A stretch of DNA of 55,361 nt from Acidisoma sp. L85 (GTDB taxonomy: Bacteria; Pseudomonadota; Alphaproteobacteria; Acetobacterales; Acetobacteraceae): the NCBI RefSeq assembly GCF_009765865.1, contig NZ_LMUQ01000076.1, positions 212,934-268,294 of the forward strand. The letters run 5' to 3'. The translations under genes were made by a program, and so were the position numbers. Numbering within the stretch: the first letter of the stretch is position 1; each line of letters starts with the position of its first letter. The notes beneath the pieces are model-generated. The model was not told the DNA's origin. It saw only the letters and a program-made list of their open reading frames with translations, and did no database searches. Shown piece by piece: positions 18,427 to 28,471 of this stretch.

Positions 18427-19566
18427 TCAGCCGCCAAATTCGGGGATCAGGACCACGCGATTGCCGGGAAGAGACTCGATGCGGCCGCCGAGTTCCAGGT
18501 CCAGCAGGGCGGCCATAATGGCGGCATGAGACGTGAACTGGCAGTGTCGGAGCAGATCGTCAACAGACGTAGGTGCCGGGCTGAGCATCTGCAGCACAGC
18601 ATTTCGCGTTTCGATGGGTGCCTCTTCCGTTTCTGAAGCGTAATCGAACGCCTGCGCGGGCTCGGCCAGGCTCGCGGGCGGGCGTAGCTGCTCGGGCCCC
18701 TGCGGTAGGTTGGCGAGGACATCGGCGGCCGTCTCGGTGAGCTGGGCGCCTTGGCGGATGAGGTCGTTGGAGCCATGGCAGCGGGGGTCCAGCGGTGAGC
18801 CGGGCACGGCGAAAACCTCGCGGCCGGATTCGAGCGCGAGCCGGGCGGTGACGAGACTGCCGGAATGGCGCGCGGCTTCGACAACCACCACGCCGAGAGA
18901 GAGCCCGGCGATGATGCGGTTGCGGCGCGGGAAGTGGCGCGCCTGGGGCTGGGTGCCGAACGGCGCCTCGCTGACCACCGCGCCGGTCTCGGCGATGCGG
19001 CGCTGCAGGTCGATGTGCTGTGGCGGATAGGTCTGGTCGAGGCCGCCGGCGACGGCCGCGATGGTGATCCCGCGCGCCTTCAGCGCCGCCTCATGCGCGG
19101 CCGCATCCACGCCGCGCGCCAGGCCGGAGACGATGGCGAGACCGGCTTCCGCGAGCGACGCCGAGAGGTTGGCGGCGATGTGCTGGCCATTGAGGGAGGC
19201 CTGGCGGCCGCCGACGATGGCGACCGCGCGTTTCGCGAGGAGGGTGACGTCGCCGAGCACGCTCAGCGCCGGCGGGGGATCGGCCAGCATGGCGAGAAGG
19301 GGCGGGTAGGCGGGCATATGCGCCATCAGCAGCGTGGCGCCGAGGCGGGTCAGGGCCGCGATCTCATCCTCGACGGCGGCCACCGGCGGGATGGTCTTTT
19401 CCGTGCGCCCGGCGGCGCGGATGAGGCCGGGCAGGGCGTCGAGTGCGGCGGCGGCGCTGCCGAAGCGGGTGAGCAGGCGGCGGTAGGTTACCGGCCCAAC
19501 GCCATCAGTCCGCGCCAGTCTGAGGCGGGCAACGAGGTCGCTGATGGGTCGGGTCCCGCGGCTCAC
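18427..19566 (-). CDS. dprA: DNA-processing protein DprA
   Basis: 379 residues. DprA binds incoming single-stranded DNA and loads RecA during natural transformation. An N-terminal SAM-like domain (TDGVGPVTYRRLLTRFGSA) precedes the Rossmann-like core: AIVGGRQASLNGQ, SGLARGVDAAAHEAAL, AGGLDQTYPPQH and ARHFPRRNRIIAGLS. VVVEAARHSGSLVTARLALE and FAVPGSPLDPRCHGSNDLI follow. The C-terminal part resembles the DprA winged helix (LQMLSPAPTSVDDLLRHCQF). The start is GTG 19566, overlapping the plsY stop by four bases. The frame is open further upstream, to 19776, but that lies inside plsY. comEC nearby suggests competence potential. Confidence 0.93.
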   Translation of the reverse strand: MSRGTRPISDLVARLRLARTDGVGPVTYRRLLTRFGSAAAALDALPGLIRAAGRTEKTIPPVAAVEDEIAALTRLGATLLMAHMPAYPPLLAMLADPPPALSVLGDVTLLAKRAVAIVGGRQASLNGQHIAANLSASLAEAGLAIVSGLARGVDAAAHEAALKARGITIAAVAGGLDQTYPPQHIDLQRRIAETGAVVSEAPFGTQPQARHFPRRNRIIAGLSLGVVVVEAARHSGSLVTARLALESGREVFAVPGSPLDPRCHGSNDLIRQGAQLTETAADVLANLPQGPEQLRPPASLAEPAQAFDYASETEEAPIETRNAVLQMLSPAPTSVDDLLRHCQFTSHAAIMAALLDLELGGRIESLPGNRVVLIPEFGG

Positions 19567-20165
19567 GTCGCGCCGATACGCGGTTCGGTGCCCGCCAGAA
19601 GGCGGCGGATATTGGCGTGATGGCGGGCCAGCACCAGGATGGCGACGACAAGCGCCAGGATCGCGCGGGCCGGACCGCCGAAACCCCAGGCAAGCAGCGG
19701 CGAGAGGATGAAGGCCAGCAGCGCTGAGGCGGAGGAGATGCGAGTCGTTTTCGCGCCGACCAGCCAGATGAGGCACATGATCGCGCCCTCCGGCCAGCAG
19801 GCGGCGAGCGCCACACCGAGGCCGGTCGCGACACCCTTGCCGCCGCGAAAGCGCAGCCAGACCGGGAACATGTGGCCGAGCACCGCTAGACCGCCTGCCC
19901 AGAGCGGGGCGAAGCTGCCCGGTATGTCGAGCGCCGGGACATTGGCCACGATCAGAACCGCGGCGGCGCCCTTGAGCCCGTCGAGCAACAGGGTCGCGGC
20001 GGCGAGGCCTTTGCGGCCGGTGCGGAGAACATTGGTGGCGCCGATATTGCCGGAGCCGATCTGGCGGATGTCTCCCGCGCCGCCGAGGCGGGTGATAATG
20101 AGGCCGAAGGGGATGCTGCCAAGCAGATAGCCGACGAGCACCGCGAGGAAGGGGAATTGGGTCAT
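19563..20165 (-). CDS. plsY: Acyl-phosphate:glycerol-3-phosphate acyltransferase PlsY
   Basis: 200 residues, an inner-membrane enzyme making lysophosphatidate from acyl-phosphate and glycerol 3-phosphate, the first step of phospholipid synthesis. It shows the N-terminal membrane helix VGYLLGSIPFGLIITRL, then the three family motifs: GSGNIGATNVLRTGRKG, the phosphate-contacting FRGGKGVATGLG, and a later PlsY-like membrane segment. About five hydrophobic helices are visible. The ATG at 20165 overlaps the upstream stop (ATGA), and the stop overlaps the dprA GTG. Confidence 0.95.
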   Translation of the reverse strand: MTQFPFLAVLVGYLLGSIPFGLIITRLGGAGDIRQIGSGNIGATNVLRTGRKGLAAATLLLDGLKGAAAVLIVANVPALDIPGSFAPLWAGGLAVLGHMFPVWLRFRGGKGVATGLGVALAACWPEGAIMCLIWLVGAKTTRISSASALLAFILSPLLAWGFGGPARAILALVVAILVLARHHANIRRLLAGTEPRIGAT

Positions 20166-21460
20166 CCGAATACCCTCCGTCCCGCTTTCCAGGTGCCGAG
20201 CACGCGACCCTCTAGCGCGCGGCCGTCGAAGGGCGTGTTGCGCGCCTTGCCGGGGAGTTTCCCGGCCTCGACCTTCCAGGCGCGGTCAGGATGAAACAGG
20301 CAGAGGTCGGCGGCGACGCCTTTTGTGAGCCTCCCCTGCGGCAGCCGCAACACGGTGGCCGGACCGGACGTCAGCAAAGCCAGCGCGCGGATGAGCGGGA
20401 TGGCGCCGCCATGGACCTGCGCCAGCGTCACCGCCAGCAGGGTGGCGAGACCGGCGCCGCCAGCGGAGGCCTGGGCGAAGGGCTGGCGCTTGTCGTCAGC
20501 GTCGCGCGGCTGATGGTCGGAGGCGACGGCGTCGATCGTACCATCGGCGAGTGCCGCGACCACCGCCAGGCGGTCGCTGTCGGCGCGCAGCGGCGGTGAG
20601 AGTTTCGCGTAGGTGCGGAAATCGCCGATGGCGATCTCGTTGAGGTCGAAATAGGGCGGCGCCGTATCGCAGGTGATGCGCAACCCCTCCGTCTTCGCGG
20701 CGCGGATGAGGTCGAGCGCGGCGGCGGTGGAGATATGGGCGAAATGGACCCGGCCGCCGGTGAGGCGAACCAGGGCGATGTCCTGCGCGACCTGGATCGC
20801 CTCCGCCGCCGCCGGGATGGCCGGCAGGCCGAGACGTGTCGCCAGCTCGCCCTCGGTCGCGCAACCGCCCTCGGCGAGCGACGGATCCTCGGGGTGCTGG
20901 ACCACAATGCCGTCGAAGCCGCGCGTATAGGAGAGGACCGCGCGCATGAAGCGGGCCGGGCCGATGGCGCGGCCGCCATCGGTGAAGGCGACTGCGCCGG
21001 CTTCACGCAACAAACCAAGCTCGGCGAGTTCCACCCCGGCGCAGCCGCGCGTCACGGCGCCATAGGGGAGGATGCTGAGGCTGCCGGTCTCGACACCACG
21101 CGCCAGCAGCAGCCGTACCAGCGCCGGATCGTCGATGGCAGGGCGGGAGTCGGGGAGCGCTACCAGCGTCGTGATGCCACCGGCGGCGGCGGCGCGGGCG
21201 ACCGAGGCGATGGTCTCGCGATATTCATGGCCGGGCTCGCCGAGTTCCGCGCGCATATCCACCAGGCCGGGGCAGAGCACGGCGCCCTCGGCGGCGATGA
21301 TGTCGGCGCCCTCGGGCTGGACGAGGCCCGTTGCGATCTCGGCGATCAGACCGTCGCGGAGCAGAACGTCGGCGGTCTGGTCGAAGCCGCTGGCCGGGTC
21401 GATGACCCGGGCGCCGGCGATGAATGTGTCCCGCAACTGCACCGGGGGCATGGCGTTCAT
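20162..21460 (-). CDS. Dihydroorotase-like protein without the metal-binding HxH motif (PyrC'/PyrX type)
   Basis: 432 residues of the amidohydrolase fold. Active dihydroorotases carry PGLVDxHxHxREPG. Here residues 64-77 read [14 protein letters not shown], so both zinc-binding His are replaced (Arg70 and Glu72). Later positions are partly kept: [10 protein letters not shown], a His in [10 protein letters not shown], and [16 protein letters not shown]. In Pseudomonas-type bacteria such inactive PyrC' subunits form a dodecamer with aspartate transcarbamoylase and are needed for its activity. The direct overlap with pyrB (ATGA) makes that the best interpretation. An active dihydroorotase would then be encoded elsewhere. 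The ATG at 21460 is used; a second ATG lies three codons later. Confidence 0.88.
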   Translation of the reverse strand: MNAMPPVQLRDTFIAGARVIDPASGFDQTADVLLRDGLIAEIATGLVQPEGADIIAAEGAVLCPGLVDMRAELGEPGHEYRETIASVARAAAAGGITTLVALPDSRPAIDDPALVRLLLARGVETGSLSILPYGAVTRGCAGVELAELGLLREAGAVAFTDGGRAIGPARFMRAVLSYTRGFDGIVVQHPEDPSLAEGGCATEGELATRLGLPAIPAAAEAIQVAQDIALVRLTGGRVHFAHISTAAALDLIRAAKTEGLRITCDTAPPYFDLNEIAIGDFRTYAKLSPPLRADSDRLAVVAALADGTIDAVASDHQPRDADDKRQPFAQASAGGAGLATLLAVTLAQVHGGAIPLIRALALLTSGPATVLRLPQGRLTKGVAADLCLFHPDRAWKVEAGKLPGKARNTPFDGRALEGRVLGTWKAGRRVFG

Positions 21461-22383
21461 CGGCGCACGATCTGCAGTGGCCGGGCGAGGCGGTCGAGCA
21501 CCGCCATGCGGATGGCGACGCCCATTTCCACCTGCTCGCGGATGACGCTGTGGACGGGGTCGTCCGCCACCGCGCTGTCGATCTCGACGCCGCGGTTCAT
21601 CGGGCCGGGATGCATCACCAGTGCATTGGGCTTGGCATAGGCGAGCTTGTCCGCATCGAGGCCGAAGAAGCGGAAATATTCGCGCGCGCTCGGGACAAGG
21701 TTGCGGGTCATGCGTTCTTTCTGCAATCGTAACATCATGACCACATCCACCCCCGCCAGTCCATCCGCCATGTCGTTGAAGACCAAGACGCCGAGTTCCT
21801 CGATAGCCGCCGGGATCAGGGTTGGCGGTCCCACCACGCGCACCTGGCTGCCCATCGACAAGAGAAGATGGATGTTCGAGCGCGCGACGCGGGAATGGCC
21901 GATATCGCCGCAGATCGCGATGGTCAGCCCTTCGAGGCTGCCGCGATGACGCCGGATCGTCAGCGCGTCGAGCAGCGCCTGGGTCGGGTGCTCATGCGTG
22001 CCGTCCCCGGCATTGATGACCGCCGCATCGACTTTCTGGGCGAGCAGGTTGGGCGCGCCGGATTGGTCGTGCCGCACCACCAGCAGATCGCATTGCATGG
22101 CGTTGAGCGTGGAGGCGGTGTCGAGCAGCGTCTCGCCCTTCTTCACGCTGCTGGTGGAGACCGACATATTGAGCACATCGGCGCCGAGGCGCTTGCCGGC
22201 GAGTTCGAAGCTGGTCCGCGTGCGCGTGCTGTCCTCGAAAAAAAGGTTGATGAGAGTGCGGCCGCGCAGCACGTCCCGCTGCGTCTTGCCCGAGCGGTTG
22301 AGCAGAACATAGCTCTCGGCGAGGTCGAGAAGATCCTCGATGACGGAAGGCGCCATGCCCTCGATGGCGAGGAGGTGGCGCAT
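21457..22383 (-). CDS. pyrB: Aspartate carbamoyltransferase catalytic subunit
   Basis: 308 residues. PyrB condenses carbamoyl phosphate with aspartate in the second step of pyrimidine synthesis. The carbamoyl-phosphate loop [20 protein letters not shown] (near residues 48-67) is intact. So are [46 protein letters not shown] (substrate-binding His/Pro/Gln) and [13 protein letters not shown]. It starts at ATG 22383, directly after the gltX stop, and overlaps the dihydroorotase-like gene by 4 bp. The two probably form an ATCase-PyrC' complex. No pyrR or leader-peptide attenuator can be seen because the gene is internal to an operon. Confidence 0.96.
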   Translation of the reverse strand: MRHLLAIEGMAPSVIEDLLDLAESYVLLNRSGKTQRDVLRGRTLINLFFEDSTRTRTSFELAGKRLGADVLNMSVSTSSVKKGETLLDTASTLNAMQCDLLVVRHDQSGAPNLLAQKVDAAVINAGDGTHEHPTQALLDALTIRRHRGSLEGLTIAICGDIGHSRVARSNIHLLLSMGSQVRVVGPPTLIPAAIEELGVLVFNDMADGLAGVDVVMMLRLQKERMTRNLVPSAREYFRFFGLDADKLAYAKPNALVMHPGPMNRGVEIDSAVADDPVHSVIREQVEMGVAIRMAVLDRLARPLQIVRR

Positions 22384-23799
22384 TCAGGCGGCATCCTGCG
22401 TCGCGGCCGTGACGGCGGCGATGCGGGCGAGACTCTCCTCCCGCCCCAGAGCGGCGAGAGTCGCGTCGATCGGCGGGCTGGTGGTGGTGCCGGTGAGCGC
22501 CGCGCGCAGCGGCTGGGCGACCTGGCCGAGCTTGCGGCCGGTGGCCTCGGCGAAGGCGCGGAGGGCGGCATCGACCGCGGCGGCGGAGAAGTCGGTCGCG
22601 GCGAGATGCGGCGCGAGGTTGGCCAGCATGGCGCGCGCTTCCGGAGTGAGCTGCAGAGCCGCCTTATCGGTTATCGCGAATGGCAGGCGGCGCGCGAGGA
22701 AGGCGGCGGAGGCCGCGAGTTCGAGCAGGGTTTTCGCGCGTTCCTTGAGGCCGGGCATCAGCGTGGCGATACGCGCCTCGGTCGTCTCGTCGAGGACGAG
22801 GCCGGGCTCATCCGCGAGACGGCGCGCGACGTCCCGCGCCAGCCGTGCGTCATCCGCCTGGCGCAGCCAGAAGCCGTTGAGGTGGGTGAGTTTGGCGTAG
22901 TCCATCCGGCTCGCCGCGCGGCCGACGCCATCGAGGTCGAAGAGGGAAATGGCTTCGTCCCGCGACAGTATTTCCGCGTCGCCGTGGCCCCAGCCGAGGC
23001 GGAGGAGGTAGTTGCACAAGGCTTCCGGCAGGAAGCCCTCGCGCTCGAATTCCAGCACGCTGACGGCGCCGTGACGTTTCGAGAGCTTTGCGCCATCCGC
23101 GCCGTGGATCAGCGGGATATGGGCAAAGCGCGGCAGGTCCCAGCCCATCGCGCGGTAGATCTGGACCTGCCGGAAGGTATTGGTGAGGTGATCGTCGCCG
23201 CGAATGACATGCGTGATCGCCATGTCGTGGTCGTCCACCACCACGGCATGCAGGTAGGTCGGCGTGTTGTCGCTCCGCAGGATGATCATATCGTCGAGCT
23301 CGGCATCGGCGACGCGGACCATGCCCTGCACCAGGTCGTCCACCTCGGTCACGCCGCCACGCGGGACCTTCAGGCGGATCGAGGGTTTGACGCCGGCCGG
23401 CGCCTCGGCCGGGTCGCGGTCTCGCCAGCGGCCGTCATAGCGCGGCGGGCGGCCTTCCTTGATGGCGGTCTCGCGCATCGCCGTAAGCTCCTCGGGCGTG
23501 CAGTAGCAGCGATAGGCGCGGCCTTGGTCCAGCAGCGCGTGCGCGACCTCGACATGGCGCGCCTCGCGGGCGGATTGGTAGACGGCTGGCTCGTCAGGCT
23601 GCAGATCGAGCCAGGCGAGACCTTCGAGGATGACCTGGGTCGCGGCGGCGGTGCTGCGGGCGCGATCGGTATCTTCGATCCGCAGCAGGAACTGGCCGCC
23701 GTGGTGGCGGGCGAAGAGGTAGTTGAACAGCGCGGTGCGTGCTCCGCCGATATGGAGCAAACCGGTGGGGCTGGGGGCGAAGCGCGTGCGGACGGTCAT
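22384..23799 (-). CDS. gltX: Glutamate--tRNA ligase
   Basis: 471 residues, a class I synthetase charging tRNA-Glu (in this group often also tRNA-Gln, for later amidation). The N-terminus [19 protein letters not shown] contains the HIGH motif (HIGG, residues 16-19). [12 protein letters not shown], the zinc-region [22 protein letters not shown] and the KMSKS equivalent [15 protein letters not shown] follow. The anticodon-binding domain is complete. The frame is open well upstream, to 24342, but the conserved start at 23799 sets the true N-terminus. It is the first gene of an eight-gene minus-strand operon and diverges from comEC with only 40 bp between the proposed starts. Confidence 0.95.
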   Translation of the reverse strand: MTVRTRFAPSPTGLLHIGGARTALFNYLFARHHGGQFLLRIEDTDRARSTAAATQVILEGLAWLDLQPDEPAVYQSAREARHVEVAHALLDQGRAYRCYCTPEELTAMRETAIKEGRPPRYDGRWRDRDPAEAPAGVKPSIRLKVPRGGVTEVDDLVQGMVRVADAELDDMIILRSDNTPTYLHAVVVDDHDMAITHVIRGDDHLTNTFRQVQIYRAMGWDLPRFAHIPLIHGADGAKLSKRHGAVSVLEFEREGFLPEALCNYLLRLGWGHGDAEILSRDEAISLFDLDGVGRAASRMDYAKLTHLNGFWLRQADDARLARDVARRLADEPGLVLDETTEARIATLMPGLKERAKTLLELAASAAFLARRLPFAITDKAALQLTPEARAMLANLAPHLAATDFSAAAVDAALRAFAEATGRKLGQVAQPLRAALTGTTTSPPIDATLAALGREESLARIAAVTAATQDAA

Positions 23800-23839
23800 G
23801 GCCGCTCCATAGAACATTTGAGGGCGGCGTGAAAACGCC

Positions 23840-25978
23840 GTGAGGTGGCGGCGGCCGCCCGATGCGGCCCGCCTTTGGGCAGGCGCCCGGCTCGCCTTCG
23901 ATCGATGGACGATGGCCGAGCATGGCCGGTTCCTGGCTTGGCTGCCGGTCTTCATGGGCGCGGGAGTGCTGCGATACTTCGCGGCGGAAAAGCCGGCGGT
24001 GCCCTGGCTTGGCCCGGCGATGGTTGCGGCGGCGCTCGTGGCGGTGATGGCGTCGCGGCTTTGGCTGGCGCCCCGCGCGGTGGCTTTGGCGGGACTCGCG
24101 GCAGCCATCGGCTTCGCTTCCGCCGCTCTGCGAACGGAGCGGATGGCGGCGATGCCCGACCTGCCGCGCCACGCCGCGATGATCTCGGGCATCATCCGCG
24201 CGGTCGAACCGCTGCCCGCCGGGCGGCGCTTGGTGCTGGATGATGTGCGGATCGACGACGCGGCTGCGCTCAGTCGCCGCATCCGCATAAGGGTGCGTGG
24301 CACTGACCGGCAGGCGCTGCTGCCTGGCGAGCGGGTCAGCATGAAGGTGCTGGTGCGACCGCCTTTCGCGCCGACCTATCCCGGCGGCTGGGATCTGCGG
24401 CGCGACGAATTCTACGCGGGTCTCGCAGGCGGTGGCTTCGCGCTGTCGGCGGTGACGCGTGAGAGTTTGCCCGAAGCGCAGGGGCTGAGCGAACGCTGGC
24501 AGGTACTGCGCGAGACTATCGCCGGCCGGATTCTGGCGGTGCTGCCGGGCACGACGGGCGCGGTGGCAGCGACGCTCCTCACCGGCATCGCGACCGCGAT
24601 CCCGCCGGACGACCGCGCCGCCTTCGCGACCGCTGGGCTCGCGCATATCCTGGCGGTCGCCGGGCTGCATATCGGCATCGTCATGAGCACGGTTTTCGCG
24701 GCGTCCCGTGCCGCCCTCGCTTTGTCGCGCCATACGGCTTTGCGCTGGCCCATTAAAGAGATCGCCGCCGTCATCGCGATCGCGGCCGGTGGCGGCTACA
24801 TGGCGCTGACCGGCATGCATCTGCCGATCATCCGCAGCTTTGCGATGGCGTCCCTGGTGACGGTCGGCCTGGTCCTCGGCCGCCGCGCCTTGTCGCTGCG
24901 CGGGCTTGGGCTGGCGGCGACGCTGCTGATGCTGACGCAGCCTGAGGCGGTGGCGGATGTCAGCTTTCAGATGAGCTTCGCGGCTGTGCTGGTGCTGATC
25001 GCGGGCTATGAGGCGATCCGGCAGCGGCCCATCGTGTTACTCGCGCGCGGTGCCGGCTTCTTGCGATGGCTGCGGCGCGACCTGCTGCTGGTGGCAACGA
25101 CGAGCCTGCTCGCCGCAGCGGCAACGGCGCCCTTCGTCGCCTACCATTTCGGCCAGGTGCAGCCCTATTCGGTGATGGCCAATCTGCTGGCCGTGCCGTT
25201 GACGGCGTTCTGGGTGCTGCCGTGGGGACTGGCGGCGCTGGCGCTCATGCCGCTGGGCCTCGCCTTCCTCGCGCTTGTTCCGATGGGTTGGGGCTGTGCA
25301 CTGCTGATCGGCATCGCGCGGCTCATCAGCCGGTTGCCCGCCGCGACCCTGGCTGTGCCGCCTGAGACGCGCCTCGCATTGGCGCTCGCGGCCTTTGGGC
25401 TGATTTGGCTGTGTCTGTGGCAGAGCCGCCTGAGGTTATTGGGTCTGGTGCCGCTTGTAATCGGCGCTTGCGTGCTGCCTTGCCTGGTCACGGTGCCGGA
25501 TCTGCTGGTCTCGCCCGATCTCCGCATCATCGCCTTCCGCACGCCGGGCGCGATCTATCTGCTGCAGGCGGGCAAGGACGACTTCACGCTTGGCGAGTGG
25601 CACCGCTTCTTCGGCGCGCGGACGCTGCGGAGTTTTCCCGCGCAGGGCAGCTCACCCGATGGCAAAGTGGTTTGCAGCCCCGACGGCTGCCTGTTGCACG
25701 GCGCCTCGACCGCGCTGCTGTGGCGCGCGGAGGCACCACCGGAGAATTGTCGTGGGTTCGCGGTCCTGGTCACCACCGACTTCCTGGACGGTCTGTCCGG
25801 CCCGGCTTGCGCCGAGATGCCGGTCATCGATCGTTCGACCGTTCGGCGCGTGGACGCAGTCTCGGTCAGGCTGACGCCCAAGGGCGCCGTGCTGGCGGAG
25901 GACCGGCCGTTGCGTGGCGACTGGCCCTGGCTGCCGTCGCCTTGGCGGCCGGAAAACGGCTCCGATGAGCATTGGTAA
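23840..25978 (+). CDS. comEC: ComEC/Rec2-family competence membrane protein
   Basis: 712 residues. ComEC forms the inner-membrane channel for DNA uptake. An N-terminal pair of helices is followed by an OB-like DUF4131 domain ([21 protein letters not shown] ... [16 protein letters not shown]). The competence domain has signatures [31 protein letters not shown] and [16 protein letters not shown], with about ten hydrophobic helices. The C-terminal 190 residues are not a metallo-beta-lactamase domain, which many alphaproteobacterial homologues also lack. The start is GTG 23840; a start at ATG 23912 (MAEHGRF) is plausible and would leave a more usual divergent gap to gltX. With dprA in the window it hints at natural transformation. 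Confidence 0.9.
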   Translation: MRWRRPPDAARLWAGARLAFDRWTMAEHGRFLAWLPVFMGAGVLRYFAAEKPAVPWLGPAMVAAALVAVMASRLWLAPRAVALAGLAAAIGFASAALRTERMAAMPDLPRHAAMISGIIRAVEPLPAGRRLVLDDVRIDDAAALSRRIRIRVRGTDRQALLPGERVSMKVLVRPPFAPTYPGGWDLRRDEFYAGLAGGGFALSAVTRESLPEAQGLSERWQVLRETIAGRILAVLPGTTGAVAATLLTGIATAIPPDDRAAFATAGLAHILAVAGLHIGIVMSTVFAASRAALALSRHTALRWPIKEIAAVIAIAAGGGYMALTGMHLPIIRSFAMASLVTVGLVLGRRALSLRGLGLAATLLMLTQPEAVADVSFQMSFAAVLVLIAGYEAIRQRPIVLLARGAGFLRWLRRDLLLVATTSLLAAAATAPFVAYHFGQVQPYSVMANLLAVPLTAFWVLPWGLAALALMPLGLAFLALVPMGWGCALLIGIARLISRLPAATLAVPPETRLALALAAFGLIWLCLWQSRLRLLGLVPLVIGACVLPCLVTVPDLLVSPDLRIIAFRTPGAIYLLQAGKDDFTLGEWHRFFGARTLRSFPAQGSSPDGKVVCSPDGCLLHGASTALLWRAEAPPENCRGFAVLVTTDFLDGLSGPACAEMPVIDRSTVRRVDAVSVRLTPKGAVLAEDRPLRGDWPWLPSPWRPENGSDEHW

Positions 25979-26057
25979 CGACTTCCGCATTGCATTTGCC
26001 CACAAGTCGGGCAAGACTTCGCATCAACGAATAAGCCGCGATCCGCGGGGGGACGTC

Positions 26058-27041
26058 ATGAACGAGAGGTCGGCCGCCGAGATGCGGTCGCCGCAAGGTG
26101 CCCGGCTGGAACAGGCCGCACGCGCGGCATGGCTCTACTATGTCGGTGGCCGCACGCAGGATGAGGTGGCGGGGCAACTCAACATCTCGCGGCAGGCGGC
26201 GCAGCGGCTGATTTCGCTCGCGCTGTCCGAGAAACTCATCAAGTTCCGCTTCGACCACCCCATTGGGCCGCGCATGGAAACCGCCGAGGCGCTGTCGCGG
26301 CGCTTTGGCCTCACGGTCTGCGAAATCGTGCCGACGATGGGCAATGCCACAACGACTCTCGCCTCCGTCGCCATCGCGGGCGCGCAATTCGTCGAGAAAT
26401 GGCTGGCGCAACGCGCGCCGCTGGTACTGGGGATGGGAACCGGCCGCACGCTGCGTGCGATCGCCAATGAGCTTTCGCCGATCGCTGCACCGCAGCACAA
26501 GATATTCTCGCTTTGCGGCACGATTCTGCCGATGGGACGCGCCATCGCGCTCGATCCTGTCTTGCGTCTTGCCGAAAGGTCCGGCGCGCAATGCTACTCG
26601 CTGCCAAGCCCGGTCATCGCCGCGACTGTCGAGGAACGCGAGATGCTGCAAAAGCAGCAGCCCTATACGACGGTACGCCACCTCATCAGCCAGGCACGCT
26701 GCATGTTGGTGGGCATCGGCGCGGTCGGCTGGCGGGAAGCCCTGCATGTCGATGGCGTGGTCTCCGACGCCGAATTGACTGAACTGATCGAGGAGGGGGC
26801 GGTGGGCGAAATCACCGGCTGGTCCTACGACGCGAGCGGAAAACTGCTCGGCGGCGCGATCAACGACCGGGTGGCGGGGCTGTGGCCCTTGGCGCTCGAA
26901 TCGGGTGCCCTGCGGGTGGGCGCTGCCTTCGGGGCCCAGAAGGTAGCCGCTATACGGGCGGCCCTTTCGGGCGGCATGGTGAGCGGGCTGATCACCGACG
27001 AAGCGACGGCGGAAGCGCTTCTAGTGGAAGGGAGTTCTTGA
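26058..27041 (+). CDS. SorC/DeoR-type sugar-binding transcriptional regulator
   Basis: 327 residues. The N-terminal helix-turn-helix (ARAAWLYYVGGRTQDEVAGQ then LNISRQAAQRLISLAL) is followed by the SorC sugar-phosphate-sensing domain (EIVPTMGNATTTLASVAIAGA, VLGMGTGRTLRAIANEL, MLVGIGAVGWREA, GEITGWSYDASGKLL). These regulators bind a phosphorylated sugar or polyol and control adjacent catabolic operons. The polyol ABC transporter and smoS lie immediately downstream on the same strand. ATG 26058 is chosen: it has a G-rich ribosome site (GGGGGG near 26047) and precedes the conserved HTH. Earlier in-frame starts overlap comEC. Confidence 0.9.
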   Translation: MNERSAAEMRSPQGARLEQAARAAWLYYVGGRTQDEVAGQLNISRQAAQRLISLALSEKLIKFRFDHPIGPRMETAEALSRRFGLTVCEIVPTMGNATTTLASVAIAGAQFVEKWLAQRAPLVLGMGTGRTLRAIANELSPIAAPQHKIFSLCGTILPMGRAIALDPVLRLAERSGAQCYSLPSPVIAATVEEREMLQKQQPYTTVRHLISQARCMLVGIGAVGWREALHVDGVVSDAELTELIEEGAVGEITGWSYDASGKLLGGAINDRVAGLWPLALESGALRVGAAFGAQKVAAIRAALSGGMVSGLITDEATAEALLVEGSS

Positions 27042-27126
27042 CAGTCGTTTCTCTACTTGATGTTCTGCTCAAAGCCTGGGCATACGCTCGGTTCCGGATT
27101 GGCTTAAAATTATAAACGACGAGGGG
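27038..27126 (+). promoter_or_regulatory. Probable promoter region and ribosome site of the polyol operon
   Basis: A consensus TTGACA (27038-27043) overlaps the regulator's stop codon. The hexamer 17 bp further on (27061-27066, TGTTCT) is a poor -10. A TATAAA at 27111-27116 is too close to the start to be a usual -10. GAGGGG at 27121-27126 is the ribosome site that decides the smoE start: it sits 6 nt before ATG 27133 but abuts ATG 27127. No clear operator palindrome was found. Confidence 0.35.
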
Positions 27127-27132
27127 ATGGAC

Positions 27133-28440
27133 ATGCGCATGAAGACCATCGCGGCTTTTGCCGCCGCTTTGCTAGCCGGCACGAGCCTCGCGGCCAGCGC
27201 CGAGACGATCACCATCGCGACCGTGAACAACTCGCAGATGGTCGTGATGCAGAAACTCGCTCCCACCTGGGAGAAGAAGACCGGCAACAAGATCAACTGG
27301 GTCGTGCTCGAGGAGAACGTGCTGCGCCAGCGCGTCACCACCGACATCGCGACCCATGGCGGCCAGTTCGATGTCATCACCATCGGGTCCTATGAGACGC
27401 CGATCTGGGGCAAGCAGGGCTGGCTCACGAGCGTCGGCGATATCAAGGGCTACGACTATAACGACGTGTTCCCGTCGGTCCGTTCGGCGCTCAGCGAGGG
27501 CGGCAACCTCTACGCGCTGCCCTTCTATGCCGAGAGCTCCTTCACCTATTACCGCAAGGATCTGTTCGACGCGGCCGGGCTGAAGATGTCGGACGCGCCG
27601 ACCTATAAGGATATCGACGCCGCCGCCGCCAAGCTCACCGACAAGAGCAAACAGCAGTACGGCATCTGCCTTCGCGGCAAGCCGGGCTGGGGCGAGAACA
27701 TGGCTTACCTCGATACCGTCGTGAATACTTTCGGCGGCTCGTGGTTCGACATGAAGTGGAATGCGCAGCTCGACAGCAAGCAGTGGAATGACGCTGTCAC
27801 CTTCTACATCCACCTGCTCAAGGATTACGGCCCGCCGGGCGCCAGCTCCAACGGCTTCAACGAGAACCAGGCGCTGTTCGCCACCGGCCATTGCGCGATG
27901 TGGATCGATGCGACTTCCGGCGCCGGCATGATCTACGACAAGAGCAGCAGCCAGGTGGCCGACAAGGTCGCCTTCACCGCCGCGCCGGTCGATGTGACGC
28001 CGCATGGTTCGCATTGGTTCTGGGCCTGGGCGCTCGGCATTCCTAAGACCTCGACCAAGGCAGAAGTCGCCAAGGACTTCATCGGCTGGGCGACGTCCAA
28101 GGATTACATCGACCTCGTTGGCCAGACCAATGGCTGGACGACGCTGCCTCCCGGCACGCGCCTCTCCACCTACGAGAATGCCGACTATCTCAAGGCGGCA
28201 CCTTTCGCCCCTGCCGTGAAGCAGGCGATCGATACGGCCGATCTCGATCATCCGACGATGAATCCGGTGCCCTATACCGGCGTCCAATACGTCTCCATCC
28301 CCGAGTTCCAGGCGATGGGCACGACGGTTGGTCAGCTCGTTGCCGCGGCCCTGACCGGCCAGAGCACGGTCGAGAGCGCGTTGAAGCAGGCACAGGCTTC
28401 CGTCACCTCGACGATGCAGCAGGCCGGCTACACGCAGTAA
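27133..28440 (+). CDS. smoE: Sorbitol/mannitol ABC transporter substrate-binding protein
   Basis: 435 residues. The signal peptide (MRMKTIAAFAAALLAGTSLAASA) sends it to the periplasm. The mature part matches SmoE-type polyol-binding proteins: TIATVNNSQMVVMQKLAP, VLEENVLRQRVTTDIATHGG, FDVITIGSYETPIWGKQGWL, LPFYAESSFTYYRKDLFDAAG and a late AMWIDATSGAGM. It captures polyols for import by the two permeases downstream. The start at ATG 27133 is set by GAGGGG at 27121-27126. A palindrome and a stable hairpin follow the stop, the usual arrangement that keeps binding-protein mRNA more abundant than permease mRNA. Confidence 0.9.
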   Translation: MRMKTIAAFAAALLAGTSLAASAETITIATVNNSQMVVMQKLAPTWEKKTGNKINWVVLEENVLRQRVTTDIATHGGQFDVITIGSYETPIWGKQGWLTSVGDIKGYDYNDVFPSVRSALSEGGNLYALPFYAESSFTYYRKDLFDAAGLKMSDAPTYKDIDAAAAKLTDKSKQQYGICLRGKPGWGENMAYLDTVVNTFGGSWFDMKWNAQLDSKQWNDAVTFYIHLLKDYGPPGASSNGFNENQALFATGHCAMWIDATSGAGMIYDKSSSQVADKVAFTAAPVDVTPHGSHWFWAWALGIPKTSTKAEVAKDFIGWATSKDYIDLVGQTNGWTTLPPGTRLSTYENADYLKAAPFAPAVKQAIDTADLDHPTMNPVPYTGVQYVSIPEFQAMGTTVGQLVAAALTGQSTVESALKQAQASVTSTMQQAGYTQ

Positions 28441-28454
28441 CGCGTCTAGACGCG
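28441..28454. repeat. Perfect 14-bp palindrome directly after smoE
   Basis: CGCGTCTAGACGCG begins at the first base after the smoE stop codon. It may be part of the mRNA 3'-end structure together with the hairpin at 28472. No factor is known to me for this site. Confidence 0.5.
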
Positions 28455-28471
28455 GTTTGGCGTAACTTCAT

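Noticed and set aside
21868-23832. Long open frame antisense to pyrB and gltX
   Set aside because: It spans the opposite strand of two well-supported genes and has no domain or ribosome site.
25500-25978. ComEC considered truncated because it has no metallo-beta-lactamase domain
   Set aside because: Many alphaproteobacterial ComEC proteins end without that domain, and the C-terminus is open and of normal length.
27111-27116. TATAAA as the -10 box of smoE
   Set aside because: It would place the transcript start at or inside the ribosome site and start codon, and no -35 is correctly spaced.
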